DNA from: Lingula anatina
Taxonomy: Eukaryota > Brachiopoda > Lingulata > Lingulida > Lingulidae
Assembly (NCBI RefSeq): GCF_001039355.2
Contig: NW_019775719.1
Span: forward strand, 120,889-184,888
Direction: 5' to 3'
Length of the DNA: 64,000 nucleotides
Position 1 is the first letter of the stretch. Each line of letters opens with the position of its first letter. Shown in pieces: positions 60,994-64,000 of the stretch. A model generated the notes under the pieces. It did no database searches, was not told the DNA's origin, and saw nothing but the letters and a program-made list of their open reading frames with translations. A program made the translations under genes and the position numbers.

Positions 60994-63089
60994 TCTGCAA
61001 CTCGATGCCATATTGTTATCTTCCCAAGGCCTAACCTTCATCAGCCCTTATGATTAAAATGCATGAGGATCCTTATTAATTGTGCTTCATTGAATAATCT
61101 GCTCATAAAATACAGACTAGCTGGAAAACTGATTGGCAGTCATAGCCTCCATATATAGTAGAGAGAGAAACAGGAAATGTTAAATCCCTTGAGGAGATAT
61201 ATTAGAACTTATATTTTTATCCAGGGTCTTTTTTTTAATCTCAGACACGAATAGACCGTATTTTCTTCTAAGACTTCAATAATAATGTAAATGGTTTCCT
61301 GACCCAGGGAGACATATTACAAAGATGGCTGTCATCACGGAGATAAAATGGAACAATTAGTCGAGTATAATAGATTTTACCTGGAATATGTATATTACTA
61401 TTAAGACTTCATTTCTATCAAGATGTATCATGAGATTAAATAAAAGATCTAAAATATTCACAGTATTGTTTACAATCAAAGTGTGCTGATGTGGCATGTC
61501 TAGCATCAATCTAAAAAATAAACAAATAAATAAATAATGAATTTCAAAATCATAAGATAAGGACTAATGTTATCCAGTGACTGTCCACCTACTTTTATTA
61601 CCTTTATTTCTACTAACAGAATTTTTATCAAATTACCAGCAGTTTTTTTATCAATGAATAAGAAAACATCATTTTACTACTGAGACATCATAACAAATCA
61701 TATCGGTTCTCGTTGTAGAATCTGGAAGTTTCCTTTCTCTATACCTTCATTAAATTGCAATTACTAGCTAACTTATTGGGGTGATTGGCAATCAGAATAG
61801 AAATGAAATTGAGGATAATCTTTCAGAGTTGACTTCACTATTGCAATGCATCATTTCACTCAAATATCTCATGTCTCATAATTTTCTGATTATTTCTTAA
61901 ATTTGATGAAGCAGTCTTACATGTAGCCACATTACACAACTAAACTTGTTTATAAAAAGTTTGGAGTCGAAATGATTATCTTCATTTTAAGTAAAAAAGG
62001 TTGTAGTGAAGTTTGAAGCAGTTAAATGTGTAGTGAAGCACATAAAATGGATTTACTGTCAATACTAAATCTGTGCAAATTACATACATATGGCATCTTT
62101 TAAACAACGAGCATTCTCCGTGTTTCACCATCTTTTTTTTTATTTTCTTTTCAACAGTTTACATAGGACATATAAATATACCAGTACATTTGTGATATCA
62201 GCTATCAAACCTTCACTGAACTGCTGTTAGCTATAACAAAAAACATTTCTTCCTTTTAAGACAGCACAAAAGCACGCTGTATGAAATATAGGCCCACACA
62301 TTCATTTCACAGGTTGTAATTCTCAGTTTCCTTTGAAGTTGCTTCCAACTTGTAGCAGTCACTTAAATGACCAACATTTTCTTCAACAGAAACCCAGCAA
62401 AACATCAATCTCTACTGCACTAGCTGGTTGAAATACATGAAGTACAGTACGTGCAAATCCAGAAACCACAGGTAACAAGAGGACTCCATCAAAAAAAATC
62501 ACTTCCATTGTGCTTAAAGGGTATTAGGGCAAATATTATCATGGTCATATGGTTTTCAAGATCATATGATCATACCAAAAAAAAAAAAAATGTATGGTAT
62601 GGTGATATGAACAGATTTCAATGTATCTTATATCTTATGAAATAAATTTTCTTTTTCAGTGCCATTAACATATTTTCTTATTAGTTCAAATTTGTTAGGA
62701 AATATAAATAATGAAATGAAAAGAGTTTATACGTAAATAAGAAAAACAATCAGACTTGATAATCCGTAAAATATATTCATCAAGAAAAGATACAATGTAA
62801 CAATGCTGACATATCACCAAGGATACTGCAGTGACCTCACTGACCACTGGGCAGAGTATGTTAGTGTAATGAAGGTCAGTGCCTGGACACTGCAGAGTGT
62901 TTCATCTATAATGAATTTAAGCCTGAATTGTCACTTAATGAATGGGAACAACGTGAGACAGTGTAAAACGAGGCCTTCTGCACTGCGTGATGTCATGTGA
63001 TGCGCAAAATTGCATGTGAGGTTGACTTTTTAAAGAAAAGAGTTAAACTCTACATGCATCAGGAATGTCTCCATAGAAAGCAATACAAA

Positions 63090-63190
63090 ATAAAAGTGAC
63101 ACCTAAAACATGGTAAATTTGCTCTGTTGTGCAACTGATTGATTTTTGTAATTCCACAAAACTTGAGAGAAATCAACCAGAAAATATATC
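63090..63190 (+). repeat. Dispersed repeat, copy 2
   Basis: ATTCCACAAAACTTGAG and AGAAATCAACCAGAAAAT match the minus-strand sequence at 38979-39058; similarity extends weakly upstream. The two copies are in opposite orientation. The family is unknown. Confidence 0.55.
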
Positions 63191-63461
63191 CATGGGTAAA
63201 TTCTGCCAGCTTTTTTTCACACAGCACTCACTAGTCTGCCATTATTTCCCACTCCGCTCCCTTCCAAATCATGCAAAATCTTACTTGATTTTATGCTTAG
63301 TTGTGAGACTTCAGATCTGCTATTTTGGATGATTCCCAATGACCAGAGTGTCTGGTCCACAATGAAAAGACTGCCCTTCCTTTTTTTTAATTAAAATGAC
63401 CACCTGTCCATCTGCTGACCATTTCAGTAAAGAATCACATAATGGCGGGTATGTGTGTGTT

Positions 63462-63722
63462 CAGGGGTGGATCCAGGATTATTTGAAGGGGGGGGGGAGG
63501 GTCTACAGATGCAAAGCTGACCCTCCCCCCATGGGGTTTGGGGCCTGCTGAAAAAAAATTGGTATTTTAAAGGGAGAACATGCTATTTGGTATGTTATAG
63601 AACTATGATTCAACAAGTCAAAATTCTAATTTCGGGGGGTGGGGGGGGGGATATTAGTGTGATTTTTTCAGAATTCGAAGGGGGAGGGGACACCCTTGAG
63701 CCCCCCTCTAAATCTGCCACTG
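63462..63722 (+). mobile_element. GGATCCAG-type TIR MITE, possibly hAT-like
   Basis: Starts CAGGGGTGGATCCAGGA and ends TAAATCTGCCACTG, imperfect inverses, with G-runs and C-runs just inside. The CAG-GG-GGATCCAGG terminus resembles hAT-derived MITEs that I know from many animals. It appears to be inserted in a GT microsatellite that continues on both sides, so a target duplication cannot be read. No coding capacity; the ORF at 63587-63784 is rejected. Confidence 0.6.
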
Positions 63723-63762
63723 TATGTGTGTGTATGTATGTGTGTGTGTGTGTGTGTGTGCA
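63721..63762. repeat. (GT)n microsatellite
   Basis: GT dinucleotides with occasional AT. Shorter GT units also flank the left end of the adjacent MITE. Confidence 0.93.
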
Positions 63763-64000
63763 TGTACAAAAACACATAGTCTAAAATGTTTAAGCATTGG
63801 ATGCAGTGACAGTTTTAACTCTGTTTGGAATCATAGGACTATATGCAGGTATACAGGTAACTCTGTACAGTAGTCATGGAGAATTGAAATTCAGAAGGCA
63901 TCCCATCTGTGTTTGTCTTTTACCTTACTGTGAAGGATTGATGAGGGGACACAAATAGGTTAACTAGGTGACACCCTCTCTCTCGTGATTGGGAGCACAC
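63763..64000. other. Non-coding end of window
   Basis: No gene or repeat is recognised in the last bases of the window. Confidence 0.5.

Larger units (their letters stand above)
60194..63461. other. Non-coding DNA
   Basis: Apart from the CTCF-like motif, an A-run at about 62576-62591, AAATA units near 61514-61538 and the dispersed repeat at about 63090-63190, I see nothing that can be assigned. Confidence 0.5.

Overview
This window looks like 64 kb of gene-poor, AT-rich eukaryotic nuclear DNA, probably from a highly heterozygous marine invertebrate. The support is dense (CA)n, (GA)n, (AT)n and poly-G/poly-A tracts, short non-autonomous DNA transposons, N gaps typical of a draft assembly, and a lack of long ORFs (the longest stop-free Met ORFs are about 100-150 codons and mostly lie in repeats). 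One transposon terminus, AGGGATAATAACTC next to TTAA, resembles termini I associate with molluscan and other lophotrochozoan genomes. That is recollection only; an echinoderm or hemichordate is also possible. There is no sign of bacterial operons, a phage, CRISPR, rRNA or an intact tRNA.

Layout. 1-848: unremarkable sequence. 853-6060: a 2.6-kb segment present twice in direct tandem, separated by one N at 3460. 6061-25500: mostly single-copy non-coding DNA holding a long-inverted-repeat MITE (11.4 kb), a 125-base gap (16.05 kb), microsatellites and a possible small minus-strand exon (18.1 kb). 25.5-26.55 kb: a degenerate minisatellite split by a clear 550-bp inverted-repeat transposon with a 5-bp target duplication. 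27.33-33.1 kb: a second tandem pair, 2.8 kb per copy, separated by one N at 30243. 33.1-55.9 kb: intergenic or intronic DNA with a second long-TIR MITE (35.0 kb), a complete TTAA-flanked MITE (41.1 kb), a tRNA-like poly(A) retroposon relic (45.8 kb) and a 51-bp minisatellite (53.7-54.1 kb). 55.93-56.10 kb: the best candidate coding exon, minus strand, 165 nt. 56.1-64 kb: more non-coding DNA with a third long-TIR MITE (59.9 kb) and several shorter TIR elements.

Interpretation. No complete gene can be annotated. If the 56-kb exon is real, much of the window may be intron of one minus-strand gene, but no further exon is secure. Both tandem pairs behave like overlapping contig ends, probably alternative haplotypes, that were placed side by side rather than merged. 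The second pair captures a transposon insertion: one copy has the start of the TTAA MITE, the other has the empty TTAA site. The firmest new biology is the set of transposon families; the regulatory motifs (CTCF-like, RFX X-box, POU/homeodomain cluster) are suggestive only.
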